Origin: UBA4744 sp035282865
Lineage (GTDB): Bacteria > Actinomycetota > Acidimicrobiia > Spongiisociales > UBA4744
Direction of reading: 5' to 3'
DNA length: 24,663 nt
Assembly (NCBI GenBank): GCA_035282865.1
Contig: DATEVB010000080.1
Location: 1-24,663 of the forward strand
Part shown: one piece after another, positions 1-7,999 of the stretch
How the letters are laid out: each line of letters starts with the position of its first letter
How positions within the stretch are numbered: position 1 is the stretch's first letter
Notes under the pieces: generated by a model
What the model was told of the DNA's origin: nothing
Databases searched by the model: none
What the model saw: only the letters and a program-made list of their open reading frames with translations
Translations under genes and position numbers: made by a program

Positions 1-303
1 CCACACGGCGAAGTAGGCGCCCGCCACCCCGTCCACCTCGGCCAGGTGACAACCCAGTTTCTCGTAGAGCCGGAAGTGCGATCCTTCGTTGAACAGGAAC
101 AGGTCGTCTTCGGTGAGCAGGCTGAAGTAAGGCAGGTCTTCTGCGGGGTGTTCTACGGTGGGTGCAGGGGGCTTCGCTGCAGCAGGCTGCTCGGCAACCG
201 GCTTCCCGGGGGCAGCTTTCTTGGCCGGAACCACCGGCGTTCTCTTGCGGGCAGTCGGCTTGGCGGGCTTGCGTTTGGGGCTCTGGTCTTCGTCAGATGG
301 CAT
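1..303 (-). CDS. glgB: 1,4-alpha-glucan branching enzyme GlgB, N-terminal part (cut by window edge)
   Basis: This is the first 101 codons of a minus-strand gene that runs off the left edge. GlgB moves stretches of alpha-1,4-glucan to alpha-1,6 positions during glycogen synthesis in the cytoplasm. The visible protein begins MPSDEDQSPKRKPAK. A Lys/Pro/Ala-rich, probably disordered stretch follows to about residue 50. The typical GlgB N-domain start comes next, with LLTEDDLFLFNEG, then HFRLYEKLG, then EVDGVAGAYFAVW at the edge. The TIM-barrel catalytic domain lies outside the window. The ATG at 303 is the only good start ahead of the conserved part, and no clear Shine-Dalgarno sequence precedes it. 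The gene lies 135 bp past the nuoN stop on the same strand, so it may be read through from the nuo cluster or have its own promoter. The family call is firm. The extension is not a conserved GlgB feature. Confidence 0.9.
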   Translation of the reverse strand, partial: MPSDEDQSPKRKPAKPTARKRTPVVPAKKAAPGKPVAEQPAAAKPPAPTVEHPAEDLPYFSLLTEDDLFLFNEGSHFRLYEKLGCHLAEVDGVAGAYFAVW

Positions 304-438
304 GGTGCAACCGTTTCGGAAGGCGTGCCGCCGAGGCTAGCGGCCGGACGGCAGGGCGGGCTCACGTGTGGGCGGATCGGTGCCGGGCATAGCTGTCAAC
401 ATCGCTCGAGGGAGCGGATGAGCTCTGCTCAGAGCTGC
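304..438. other. Intergenic region between nuoN and glgB
   Basis: These 135 bp hold no convincing gene. The short plus-strand reading frames that cross it have no recognisable product and lie antisense to glgB or nuoN. The only structure seen is a small inverted repeat just past the nuoN stop, listed separately. No clear promoter for glgB was found. Confidence 0.6.
421..436 (-). terminator. Weak hairpin just downstream of nuoN
   Basis: AGCTCTG at 421-427 and CAGAGCT at 430-436 form a perfect 7-bp inverted repeat around two bases, in practice a 6-bp stem with a 4-nt loop. It lies 2 nt past the nuoN stop. No T-tract follows on the minus strand, so it does not meet the pattern of an intrinsic terminator. 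It may instead protect the mRNA 3' end or be chance. Confidence 0.3.
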
Positions 439-1932
439 TCAGCCCCCCGCCAGCACTCTGGTCGCTTCTGAGAAGAAGGTGACCAGGGACGGGAAGAAAC
501 CGGCCGCCACCACAACCGCCGCCGACAACCCCAACGCCAGGCCCAGGGAACCGGCCACCGAGGCGGTCCGCACCGCTTCGTCGGGCGCCGTCGCCGGGAC
601 CGGATCCATCCAGATCGTCTTGACGACCTTGGCGTAGTAGAAGAGGGCGATCACCGCGTTGACGGCCGCGATCGCCGCCAGCACCACCATCCAGGCCGAT
701 CCGGCCCCCATGGCGGCGCTAAACATGACCAGCTTGGCGATCCATCCGGCCAGGGGCGGGATGCCGGCCAGGGAGAAGAAGAAGGCGGCGGCGAGCAGTC
801 CGATGCCCGGTGCGTATGAGCCAAGCCCTCCCCAGCCTTCGATCTCACCGGTTCCGGTCTTGCGGGCGCCGGCGATCACCACCGCAAAAGCGCCCAGGTT
901 CATGAAGGCGTAGATCACGATGTAGGTGACGGATGCGGCGAAGGCATCGCCCAACCCCACCGCATCCGTGGTGGCCGCGGCTGCGAACGGTACGAGCATG
1001 AAGCCGGCCTGGGCTATCGATGAAAAGGCGAGCAACCGGACGATGTTGGTCTGACGCAACGCAGTGAGGTTGGCCAGGGTCATCGAGAGGGCCGCCAGGA
1101 TCCAGATGGCCGGACCCCACACCCCGGCCGCATCCGGGAACGCCGAATAGAGGACCACCAGCAACGCCACGAATCCGGCTGCCTTCGACGACACAGATAA
1201 GTAGGCGGTCACCGGGGTCGGGGCTCCCTCATAAGTGTCGGGCGCCCAGAAGTGGAACGGCACTGCCGACACCTTGAACCCGAAGCCGGCGATCATGAAC
1301 AACAGAGCCATGATGAAGGCCGGGTCGTCGGCCATCCCGGCCCCGGCCCGGGCGATCCCGGCGAAGGTCAGTTCGCCGGTCAGACCGTAGATGAACGACA
1401 TCCCGTACAGCATCAATGCGGATGCGAGCACTCCGAGCAGGTAGTACTTGAGGGAGGCCTCGTTCGATCGCAGGTCGCCCTTCCGCCATCCGGCCAGCAG
1501 GTACATCGGTTGGGACACCAACTCAATGGCTATGAACAGCGTGATCAGATCGCGGGACGAGGCCAGCACGACGGTGCCGAGAATCGACATCAGCATCAAG
1601 AAGTAGTACTCGCCCTGGTAGTAGCGGTCCGACTCGATGTAGCTGACCGACATCAGCAGCACGAGGTAGCCGGCCACCACGAACAGACCCTTGAGCACCA
1701 GCGCGAAGTCGTCGACAACGAAACTCCCGCCCAGCATCGTCCGGTCGCCAACGTCGCTAACTGCCAGAGCGATCAGGGGAAGCGCGGTAAAGCTGACGCC
1801 GAGCACCGCCACGATGGCCGTCCAGTACTTCTGGCTGCGGGGCAGGAACAGATCGAGCAGGAGGACCACCACAGCCGTGATCGCCAGAGTGATCTCCGGG
1901 GCCAGCGCGAGGTAGTCGATGTCCGGCGTCAA
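439..1932 (-). CDS. nuoN: NADH-quinone oxidoreductase (complex I) subunit N
   Basis: NuoN is one of three antiporter-like membrane subunits that carry ion translocation in complex I. The protein is about 497 aa, close to the usual size, and is almost all transmembrane helices. It has the expected buried charges: a Glu in the IAIELVSQPMYL segment (near residue 137) and a Lys in FGFKVSAVPFHFWAPD (near residue 220), followed by APTPVTAYLSVSSK. I chose the TTG at 1932. It sits directly after the nuoM stop with one base between, and a GGGGG Shine-Dalgarno-like run lies 5 nt upstream inside the end of nuoM. Longer reading frames start inside nuoM in another frame and are unlikely. A TTG at 1944 is the alternative. 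It is the last gene of the cluster. The identity is firm and the start is less so. Confidence 0.93.
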   Translation of the reverse strand: MTPDIDYLALAPEITLAITAVVVLLLDLFLPRSQKYWTAIVAVLGVSFTALPLIALAVSDVGDRTMLGGSFVVDDFALVLKGLFVVAGYLVLLMSVSYIESDRYYQGEYYFLMLMSILGTVVLASSRDLITLFIAIELVSQPMYLLAGWRKGDLRSNEASLKYYLLGVLASALMLYGMSFIYGLTGELTFAGIARAGAGMADDPAFIMALLFMIAGFGFKVSAVPFHFWAPDTYEGAPTPVTAYLSVSSKAAGFVALLVVLYSAFPDAAGVWGPAIWILAALSMTLANLTALRQTNIVRLLAFSSIAQAGFMLVPFAAAATTDAVGLGDAFAASVTYIVIYAFMNLGAFAVVIAGARKTGTGEIEGWGGLGSYAPGIGLLAAAFFFSLAGIPPLAGWIAKLVMFSAAMGAGSAWMVVLAAIAAVNAVIALFYYAKVVKTIWMDPVPATAPDEAVRTASVAGSLGLALGLSAAVVVAAGFFPSLVTFFSEATRVLAGG

Positions 1933-1933
1933 A

Positions 1934-3508
1934 TCAACCCCCAAACGCTTTCGTGACGAGAGATACGACCGCGTCGTTGGTTGCGCCGAGCACCAGACGG
2001 GGGAAGATCCCGATCGCCACGATGGCCACCACCAGCGGTACCCAGGCCGCCAGCTCGTACGCATCGACGTCGTGGAAATGCTGCCCTTCCCACTCGGCGG
2101 ACGGTTCGCCGAGGTTGACCTTCTGCAGCATCCACAGCATGTAGCCGGCGGTTAGCACGGTGCCGATCGCCCCCAGCACCATGGCGGTCCGGAACAACGT
2201 CGTATCGAGACCGGCCAGCGGGCTGTAGGCACCGAACAGGGCCATGAACTCACCCCAGAACCCGGCCAGGCCGGGTAGGCCGAGCGACGCCATGGCGGTG
2301 AAGCCAAGGATGCCACCCATGATCGGCATGACCTTCATGTTGCCGCCGAGGCGGGCCATGTCGCGGGTGTGGTAGCGATGGGACATCGATCCGGCCAGGA
2401 AGAACAAGAGGCCGGTGATGACGCCGTGGGCCACCATGCCGATGATGGCGGCGTTCATGCCGACCGGGGTCATAGAAGCGATACCGAGCATGACGAACCC
2501 CATGTGGCCGACGGATGAGAACGCGATCAGCCGTTTCATGTCGGTCTGGGCGAGACAGGCCAGCGAGCCGTAGATGATGCCGATCACCGCCAGGATGGCG
2601 ATGGCCGGTGCCCATTGCTTGGCCATCTCCGGGAGGATGGGGATGCTGATCCGGATGAAGCCGTAGGCACCGAGCTTGAGGAGGATGGCTGCCAGCAACA
2701 CCGAACCGACGGTCGGAGCGGCGGTATGGGCGTCGGGCAGCCAGGTGTGCAACGGCCACATCGGCACCTTCACCGCGAACCCGAGAAACAACGCCCCGAA
2801 CACCAGAAAGGCAAACGTGCCTGTGAAGTTGGGGGCCAGTTCGATGAGGCCCGGGATATCGAAGGTCCGTGCTCCGGGCTCCCCCGATTTGAAGTAGAGC
2901 GCCAGAAAGCCCAGCAGCATGAAGGCCGACCCGAACAGGGTGAAGAGGAAGAACTTGATCGACGCGTACAGGCGGGTCTCCACTTCCCGGTTGAAACCGG
3001 GGATCTTCATGATTGCCTTGTCGCCCCAGATCCCGATCATGAAGTACATCGGGAGCAGGACGAGTTCGAAGAACACGAAGAAGAGCACCAGATCCAGCGC
3101 CACGAAGGTTCCGTTCATGCCCGTGGCCAGGACCAGCGTCAAGGCCATGAATCCCTTCGGGTTGTGAGGTTCGGGCCAGTGGTTGAACGAGTAGATCACG
3201 GCCAGGATCGTGACGAAAGCGGACAGCACCAGGAGGGGCAGCGAGATGCCGTCGACGCCGATGTGGAAGCTGGAGTTGATCGACTCGATCCACGTGAGGT
3301 CGGTCCCGAACTGGAACTCGTCGGAGTTCCCGAAATCGAACCGGAACGCCAGGAAGGCCGCCAGCACCAGGGTCACCGCGGTGAATCCCAGCGAGATGGC
3401 CTTGATGGCCGCTTCGTTCTTCTTGGGAGTGAACAGCACGGCAACCGCGCCTACCAGGGGCAGGAACACGATCAGGCTCAAGCCCCACCCGTTATCGAAC
3501 CACCCCAT
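1934..3508 (-). CDS. nuoM: NADH-quinone oxidoreductase (complex I) subunit M
   Basis: NuoM is the middle antiporter-like subunit of the membrane arm. The protein has 524 aa, typical for the family, with about 14 predicted transmembrane helices. The conserved Glu is in FFELVLLPMYFMIGIWG (Glu148), and the conserved Lys is in FAVKVPMWPLHTWLPDAH (Lys247), followed by TAAPTVGSVLLAAILLKLG. These are the proton-pathway residues known for the family. The ATG at 3508 has a strong AGGAGGG ribosome site 7 nt upstream, in the 13-bp gap after nuoL. The 3' end runs into the start region of nuoN with one base between stop and start, so the two are probably translationally coupled. Confidence 0.97.
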   Translation of the reverse strand: MGWFDNGWGLSLIVFLPLVGAVAVLFTPKKNEAAIKAISLGFTAVTLVLAAFLAFRFDFGNSDEFQFGTDLTWIESINSSFHIGVDGISLPLLVLSAFVTILAVIYSFNHWPEPHNPKGFMALTLVLATGMNGTFVALDLVLFFVFFELVLLPMYFMIGIWGDKAIMKIPGFNREVETRLYASIKFFLFTLFGSAFMLLGFLALYFKSGEPGARTFDIPGLIELAPNFTGTFAFLVFGALFLGFAVKVPMWPLHTWLPDAHTAAPTVGSVLLAAILLKLGAYGFIRISIPILPEMAKQWAPAIAILAVIGIIYGSLACLAQTDMKRLIAFSSVGHMGFVMLGIASMTPVGMNAAIIGMVAHGVITGLLFFLAGSMSHRYHTRDMARLGGNMKVMPIMGGILGFTAMASLGLPGLAGFWGEFMALFGAYSPLAGLDTTLFRTAMVLGAIGTVLTAGYMLWMLQKVNLGEPSAEWEGQHFHDVDAYELAAWVPLVVAIVAIGIFPRLVLGATNDAVVSLVTKAFGG

Positions 3509-3521
3509 TCGTTCGTCCCTC

Positions 3522-5552
3522 CTATCTGAGAATCACGAAACCGATGACCAGCAACGTCACACCGACCACCGTGGCGCCTGCATACTGCTGCACCTTGCCG
3601 GTCTGCAACAGGCGCGTCTTGCCGCCGGCGCCGTCGGTCGTGAACGCAATCCCGTTGAAGGCGAGATCGATACCCCGCTGGTCGAACCATCCGTAGACAA
3701 CCCCGGCCACTGCCCGGGCCAGAAATCCGGCCCCGTTGACGATGCCGTCCAAGATGTACGAGTTGGTCCAGTCGACGAACCTGGCAAGGGGTCCCTTGAT
3801 CGGGTTGACGATGCCGCCCAGATACAAGTCATCCAGGTAGTACTTGTGCTCGAGCAACGGCCACAGCAGGGGAATCCGGAAGGTATCGCGCGCCTGTTGC
3901 GTCTCCTTGTCCCTGAAGTAGAGCAAGTACCCGCCCGCGATGCCCAGCAAGGCCGCGCTCAGCCCAAGGGCCAGCACAGGCCAGTCGAAGCTCTCGCCGT
4001 GGTGCTCCTCGAACAGGTGGGCCCTGGTTCCGACCCATTGCGTGAAACCGGTGTAGAGACCGGGGATGTTGACCCATCCTCCCACCACGGCCAGCCCGGC
4101 CAGGACCACCATCGGCACGGTCATCACCCGGGGCGATTCGTGGGGGTGGCCGTGGCCCTTGTGAGTCCCGTAGAAGGTGAGGAACACGGTGCGAGCCATA
4201 TAGAAAGCGGTGACGAAGGCCCCGATGATGCCGATCGCCAGCACCACCGTGTACCCCTCGTAGTTGAAGGAGGCGAGGACCTCGTCTTTCGAGAAGAACC
4301 CGGCGAAGGGGAAGATACCGGCCAGCGCCACGGTCCCGGCGACGAAGGTGCCAAAGGTGACCGGCATGCTCTTCCGCAACCCGCCCATGTCGCTCATGTT
4401 GTTGGAGTGGACGCTGTGGATCACCGATCCGGCCCCGAGGAACAACAGGCCCTTGAAGAAAGCGTGAGTCCACAGATGGAAGAGACCGGCCGTGTAGGCG
4501 CCTGCGCCCATCGCCGCCACCATGTACCCCAACTGACTGACCGTCGAGTAGGCCAGCACCTTCTTGATGTCGTCCTGAACCAGCGCCAACAGTCCGGCGA
4601 TGATCAGCGTGATCGCTCCAATGGTCAACACCAGCACCCGCAGGACATCTGGGGCCATCACTGCGTAGAGCGGGTACATCCGGCCCAGCAGGTAGACGCC
4701 GGCGGTCACCATGGTGGCGGCGTGCATGAGGGCCGAAACGGGAGTGGGGCCGGCCATGGCGTCCGGCAGCCAGACATGGAACGGGAACTGGGCGCTCTTG
4801 CCCATCGCCCCGATGAACAGCAGCACCGCCCCGGCGATGGCGACGGTCTGCATGGCTTCGGAGTCCCCAACCACAGCTTCGAGGATGTCTGAAATGCGGA
4901 ACGACCCGACCGGGATGGCCAGCACAAAAGCACCGATGACCAACCCGATGTCGGCCACCTTGTTGACGTAGAACGCCTTCATACCGGCTGATGAGTTCTC
5001 TTTCTTCTCCCAGTAGTGGGCGATCAGCAGGTAGGAAGACAGCCCGACCCCTTCCCAGCCGACGATCAGCTGGATCAGGTTTGGGGCGGATACGAGCAGC
5101 AGCATCGACCCGGCAAACAGGCTGAATGCTGCGAAGAACCAGGTGACCCGGACGTCGCCCTTCATGTAGCCGAGGGCGTACGTGAAGATGAGGAAACTCA
5201 GCAGGCCGACGACCAGGTACATCATCGAGGAGAGCCCGTCTACCACCCACCCCCACTCGATGGAGAAGCTGCCGATGCGAGCCACCTCGACCGAGTGCTC
5301 GAACACGACCCCCTGAGTGGCATTCAAGATGAAGAGAACCGCGCCGTAGAGGGCGACAAAGGCCATGGCGCCGACGGCGATCTCACCACCTTGGCGGGGC
5401 AGCCGCTTGCCGAAGAACACGATGGCCAGGAAGGCGAGGAAGGGCACGATCACCAGCAACCAGGCCCACTCGGCCGCCAAACCGCCGTCGCCGTACTCGA
5501 CGGCGTGCCCGGTCTCTTCGGCGGCGATGGCGAAGGTGGTCGGGAGGTTCAT
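3522..5552 (-). CDS. nuoL: NADH-quinone oxidoreductase (complex I) subunit L
   Basis: NuoL is the distal antiporter-like subunit, whose C-terminal lateral helix braces the membrane arm. The protein has 676 aa, within the normal range. Recognisable motifs include GWEGVGLSSYLLIAHYW (Glu167 is the conserved charged residue), AMGKSAQFPFHVWLPDAM, then AGPTPVSALMHAATMV. The N-terminus is slightly longer and more acidic than usual before the first helix at about residue 30. The C-terminal 150 residues hold the linker and the final helix. The start is ATG at 5552, only 4 bp after the nuoK stop, which fits coupled translation. Long open frames on the opposite strand here are shadows of its codon bias. 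Confidence 0.97.
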   Translation of the reverse strand: MNLPTTFAIAAEETGHAVEYGDGGLAAEWAWLLVIVPFLAFLAIVFFGKRLPRQGGEIAVGAMAFVALYGAVLFILNATQGVVFEHSVEVARIGSFSIEWGWVVDGLSSMMYLVVGLLSFLIFTYALGYMKGDVRVTWFFAAFSLFAGSMLLLVSAPNLIQLIVGWEGVGLSSYLLIAHYWEKKENSSAGMKAFYVNKVADIGLVIGAFVLAIPVGSFRISDILEAVVGDSEAMQTVAIAGAVLLFIGAMGKSAQFPFHVWLPDAMAGPTPVSALMHAATMVTAGVYLLGRMYPLYAVMAPDVLRVLVLTIGAITLIIAGLLALVQDDIKKVLAYSTVSQLGYMVAAMGAGAYTAGLFHLWTHAFFKGLLFLGAGSVIHSVHSNNMSDMGGLRKSMPVTFGTFVAGTVALAGIFPFAGFFSKDEVLASFNYEGYTVVLAIGIIGAFVTAFYMARTVFLTFYGTHKGHGHPHESPRVMTVPMVVLAGLAVVGGWVNIPGLYTGFTQWVGTRAHLFEEHHGESFDWPVLALGLSAALLGIAGGYLLYFRDKETQQARDTFRIPLLWPLLEHKYYLDDLYLGGIVNPIKGPLARFVDWTNSYILDGIVNGAGFLARAVAGVVYGWFDQRGIDLAFNGIAFTTDGAGGKTRLLQTGKVQQYAGATVVGVTLLVIGFVILR

Positions 5553-5556
5553 GCCG

Positions 5557-5862
5557 CTACCACTTCATCAGATCGAGTTCGTCGATGTTGGCGGAGGTTC
5601 GGTTGCGGAAGATCATCAGGATGATGGCCAGGCCGACCCCCACTTCGGCGGCCGCCACCGTGATCACGAAGATGGCGAAGATCTGCCCACCGACGTTGGC
5701 GTTCTGCAGGAAAGCCCCGAAGGCGACCAGGTTGACGTTGACAGCATTGAGCATCAGCTCGATCGACAGCAACACCATCACGGCATTGCGGCGGACCAGC
5801 AGACCGTAGATGCCGAGCGAGAACAACAGGGCGCCGAGGACCAGGAACTGGCTCAGGAGCAT
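5557..5862 (-). CDS. nuoK: NADH-quinone oxidoreductase (complex I) subunit K
   Basis: NuoK is a small three-helix membrane subunit (101 aa, exactly the usual size). It carries the two membrane Glu residues expected of the family: Glu35 in VLLSIELMLNAVNVN and Glu73 in AAAEVGVGLAIILMIFR. These are part of the central charge chain of the proton pathway. The ATG at 5862 has a G-rich GGGGGGTGAG site just upstream. Unlike most junctions in this cluster, nuoK is separated from nuoJ by 70 bp. Its own stop is 4 bp from the nuoL start. Confidence 0.97.
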   Translation of the reverse strand: MLLSQFLVLGALLFSLGIYGLLVRRNAVMVLLSIELMLNAVNVNLVAFGAFLQNANVGGQIFAIFVITVAAAEVGVGLAIILMIFRNRTSANIDELDLMKW

Positions 5863-5932
5863 GAGCTCACCCCCCGGGCGGGTTGGCAGTTTGAAGTTCG
5901 AAGAGAAAGGAGGGAGAAACGTGCCTGGAGCG
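5863..5932 (-). repeat. nuoJ-nuoK gap with a repeat-like CTTCGAACTTC motif
   Basis: This 70-bp gap is one of only two sizeable gaps in an otherwise tightly packed cluster. It includes, on the minus strand, a pyrimidine-rich run followed by TCTTCGAACTTCAAACT. The core CGAACTTC occurs again at 15132-15139, where it sits in another repeat-like stretch between genes. Short dispersed elements of this kind are an inference from two partial matches; no family was recognised. Confidence 0.3.
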
Positions 5933-6490
5933 TCATGCCTGCGCCTCCTCTGCGGCTGCTTCTTCCGCCGGGGAGGCGTCTTTGCGGGCCAGGGTGATCC
6001 CGCCGATCAAAGCCGCCAGCAGCACGAACGACACCACCTCGAAGGGGATCACAAAGCGTTGCAGCAGCTGTTCGCCGATCACCTCCGTTGAGGTTCCACC
6101 GCCCAGGTCGCTGATCTGGTCATCACCGAAGGCCGTCAACCCGGAACCGGCGGTCACGACGAACACGAGAAACGCAGCCATGGCCGCCGGAGCGCGGCGT
6201 CGGTGATCGACCTCGACGTTCGGGCCGGTCGGCGCCCTGGTGATCATGATGCCGAAGAGGAACAGCACGATCACCGCTCCGATATACACGAGCACCAGCG
6301 CCCAGGCCACGAACTCGGCCGAGAGCAACAGAAAGAGCCCGGCCGTCCCACCCAGAGCGAGAACGAGGAACAACGCCGCGTGCACCACGTTGGTGCTGGT
6401 GACCACACGGACGGCGGCCGCGGCGACGACCAGGGCCAGACCGAGGTACACCCAGTTGGTGGGTTCGGCGATCCAGTCGGCAACCGTCAT
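5933..6490 (-). CDS. nuoJ: NADH-quinone oxidoreductase (complex I) subunit J
   Basis: NuoJ is a five-helix membrane subunit at the junction of the two arms. The protein has 185 aa. The helix HAALFLVLALGGTAGLFLLLS leads into the diagnostic segment FVAWALVLVYIGAVIVLFLFGIMI, which contains the family's pi-bulge helix. The last 15 or so residues are an Ala/Glu-rich tail beyond the final helix, not conserved in the family. The ATG at 6490 directly abuts the nuoI TAG stop, so coupling is likely. A 70-bp gap follows before nuoK. Confidence 0.96.
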   Translation of the reverse strand: MTVADWIAEPTNWVYLGLALVVAAAAVRVVTSTNVVHAALFLVLALGGTAGLFLLLSAEFVAWALVLVYIGAVIVLFLFGIMITRAPTGPNVEVDHRRRAPAAMAAFLVFVVTAGSGLTAFGDDQISDLGGGTSTEVIGEQLLQRFVIPFEVVSFVLLAALIGGITLARKDASPAEEAAAEEAQA

Positions 6491-6949
6491 CTAACTCTCC
6501 AACTCAGGCGGGTCGGGCACGGTCTGCAGCCAATCCTGCAGCCGGTCCATGTCGTGCATCATCTCGCCCATCTGGTACTCGGAGTACTCGTACTCGGGAG
6601 TCCAGAACAGGGCATCGAACGGGCACACCTCGACACAGATGCCGCAGTACATACAGAGGGCGTAGTCGATATCGAACCGGTCGAGTTCGGCCCGTACTTT
6701 CACCCTGCCACCCGGTGTTTCAGGGGCCCGCTCTTCCTTGTGGCCTTCGATGTAGATGCACCAGTCGGGGCAGTTACGGGCACACAACATGCAGACGGTG
6801 CACGCTTCCTGATCGAGGGCAATGACCCCGCGAGCCCGGGGCACAGGGGTTTCTTTGACCTTGGGGTAGTTGATGGTGACCGGCTTCTTGAAGAGGGTCT
6901 TCAACGTCACCCACATGCCTCGGGCGAGCCCCGGGATACGGAGTTCCAT
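6491..6949 (-). CDS. nuoI: NADH-quinone oxidoreductase (complex I) subunit I, 2x[4Fe-4S] ferredoxin type
   Basis: NuoI carries clusters N6a and N6b, which pass electrons to the NuoB cluster. The protein has 152 aa. Two full CxxCxxCxxxCP motifs are present: Cys50, 53, 56 and 60 (ACTVCMLCARNCP) and Cys99, 102, 105 and 109 (CMYCGICVEVCP). I chose ATG at 6949. It overlaps the nuoH TGA by one base and gives the usual short N-terminus MELRIPGLARGMW; the longer frame to 7012 runs back inside nuoH. In an enzyme without NuoEFG, the surface around NuoI and NuoB is where a soluble donor such as ferredoxin is thought to dock. That point is family knowledge and was not tested here. Confidence 0.96.
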   Translation of the reverse strand: MELRIPGLARGMWVTLKTLFKKPVTINYPKVKETPVPRARGVIALDQEACTVCMLCARNCPDWCIYIEGHKEERAPETPGGRVKVRAELDRFDIDYALCMYCGICVEVCPFDALFWTPEYEYSEYQMGEMMHDMDRLQDWLQTVPDPPELES

Positions 6950-7926
6950 CAGAACACCACCTTGAAGGCGGCCGTCGCCAGGATGTTGGCCAGGGACAGC
7001 GGGATGAGCCACTTCCAGGCCAACGACTGGAGCTGGTCCTCACGGAACCGGGGAAACGTCCAGCGCAGCCAGATGATCACGAAGGCGATCGCCAGGATCT
7101 TCCCGACGAAGAAGATAGGCCCGGCCCAGGAGGCCGATACGCCCCAGAACCCGTAACCACCCAGGAAGAGCGTTGAGGCGATGGCCGCCAGCGCGAACAT
7201 GCTGGCGTACTCCGCCAGGTAGAAGAACAGGAACCTGAAACCCGAGTACTCGGTCAGATATCCGGAGATCAGCTCTGACTCGGCCAGAGGCATGTCGAAT
7301 GGCGTTCTGCTCAGCTCCGCCAGGCCGGCGATCAGGAAGACGAAGAAGCCAACGAACTGGGTGAACACGTACGGCCAACCCTGGGCGATCTGTGCCTCGA
7401 CGATCCCCTGCATCGACATCGACCCGGCCTGGATCACCACCCCGACCACGGCCAGCACGAGGGGCAGCTCATAGGCGATCAACTGGCCGGCGGCCCGCAG
7501 ACCTCCCATCAGCGAATACTTGTTACCGGACGACCAGCCGGCCATCAACACACCGATGGTCCCGAGCGAGGAGATGGCCAGCGCGTAGAAGATGCCCAGA
7601 TTGAGGTCGCGGACGATGAAGCCGCCGCCGGGGCCGAAGGGGAGGATCACGAACAGGGTGGCGGTGGAGATCATCACGAGCACCGGCGCTACCTTGAAGA
7701 CCGGCCGATCGGCGTTGTCGGGGATGATGTCCTCTTTTTGGATGAACTTGACGCCGTCGGCGAGAAGCTGCGCCCAACCCCAGCGGCCCCCGGCGAAATA
7801 CGGGCCGATGCGGGACTGCATATGGGCCGAGATCTTCAGCTCTGCGTAGCCGAGGACGAGCGCCGTCAGTGGGATCAAGGCGCCGATGACCACCAATTTG
7901 ATGGCCAGCTCGAGACCGAAGGGCAT
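6949..7926 (-). CDS. nuoH: NADH-quinone oxidoreductase (complex I) subunit H
   Basis: NuoH forms the quinone tunnel together with NuoB and NuoD. The protein has 325 aa with about eight transmembrane helices. Conserved segments include AHMQSRIGPYFAG, LADGVKFIQKEDIIP, and the acidic cytoplasmic loop around ELSRTPFDMPLAESELISGY. I chose ATG at 7926. A GGGAGGG ribosome site lies about 5 nt upstream, and it matches the usual family N-terminus. The longer frame to 8019 reads through the intergenic gap into nuoD. It follows nuoD directly where nuoE, nuoF and nuoG would normally lie. Its ribosome site can pair with sequence just upstream (separate entry), so its translation may not depend on simple coupling to nuoD. 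Confidence 0.96.
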   Translation of the reverse strand: MPFGLELAIKLVVIGALIPLTALVLGYAELKISAHMQSRIGPYFAGGRWGWAQLLADGVKFIQKEDIIPDNADRPVFKVAPVLVMISTATLFVILPFGPGGGFIVRDLNLGIFYALAISSLGTIGVLMAGWSSGNKYSLMGGLRAAGQLIAYELPLVLAVVGVVIQAGSMSMQGIVEAQIAQGWPYVFTQFVGFFVFLIAGLAELSRTPFDMPLAESELISGYLTEYSGFRFLFFYLAEYASMFALAAIASTLFLGGYGFWGVSASWAGPIFFVGKILAIAFVIIWLRWTFPRFREDQLQSLAWKWLIPLSLANILATAAFKVVF

Positions 7927-7933
7927 CACAGCC

Positions 7934-7946
7934 CTCCCTTGGGGAG
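7934..7946 (-). promoter_or_regulatory. Hairpin that can cover the nuoH ribosome binding site
   Basis: On the minus strand CTCCC and GGGAG (7942-7946 and 7934-7938) pair across a three-base loop. The GGGAG arm is part of the nuoH Shine-Dalgarno sequence at 7932-7938. The stem is only 5 bp. It could slow initiation on nuoH, but this is inference from pairing alone. Confidence 0.3.
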
Positions 7947-7958
7947 TGCGTACCTCGT

Positions 7959-7979
7959 GCGGTGTACCTGGTACCCCGC
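7959..7979. repeat. 21-bp imperfect palindrome in the nuoD-nuoH gap
   Basis: The arms GCGGTGTACC (7959-7968) and GGTACCCCGC (7970-7979) are inverted copies with one mismatch around a single central base. There is no T-run next to it, so it is not an intrinsic terminator. It could be a processing stem in the polycistronic mRNA or a scar at the point where nuoEFG are missing. Confidence 0.45.
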
Positions 7980-7999
7980 TTGAACGAGGGAGAAGGGCG

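Larger units (their letters stand above)
7927..7999 (-). other. nuoD-nuoH gap, the usual location of nuoEFG
   Basis: These 73 bp are all that lies between nuoD and nuoH. In the common 14-gene order, nuoE, nuoF and nuoG would lie here. No remnant of any of these proteins is readable in any frame. The gap contains a 21-bp imperfect palindrome and a small hairpin over the nuoH ribosome site, listed separately. Confidence 0.7.

Noticed and set aside
3210..4892. A 560-codon open frame on the plus strand
   Set aside because: It is antisense to nuoL and nuoM, its sequence is low-complexity (Gln/His/Glu/Gly-rich) as expected from GC-rich codon bias read backwards, and it has no recognisable domain.
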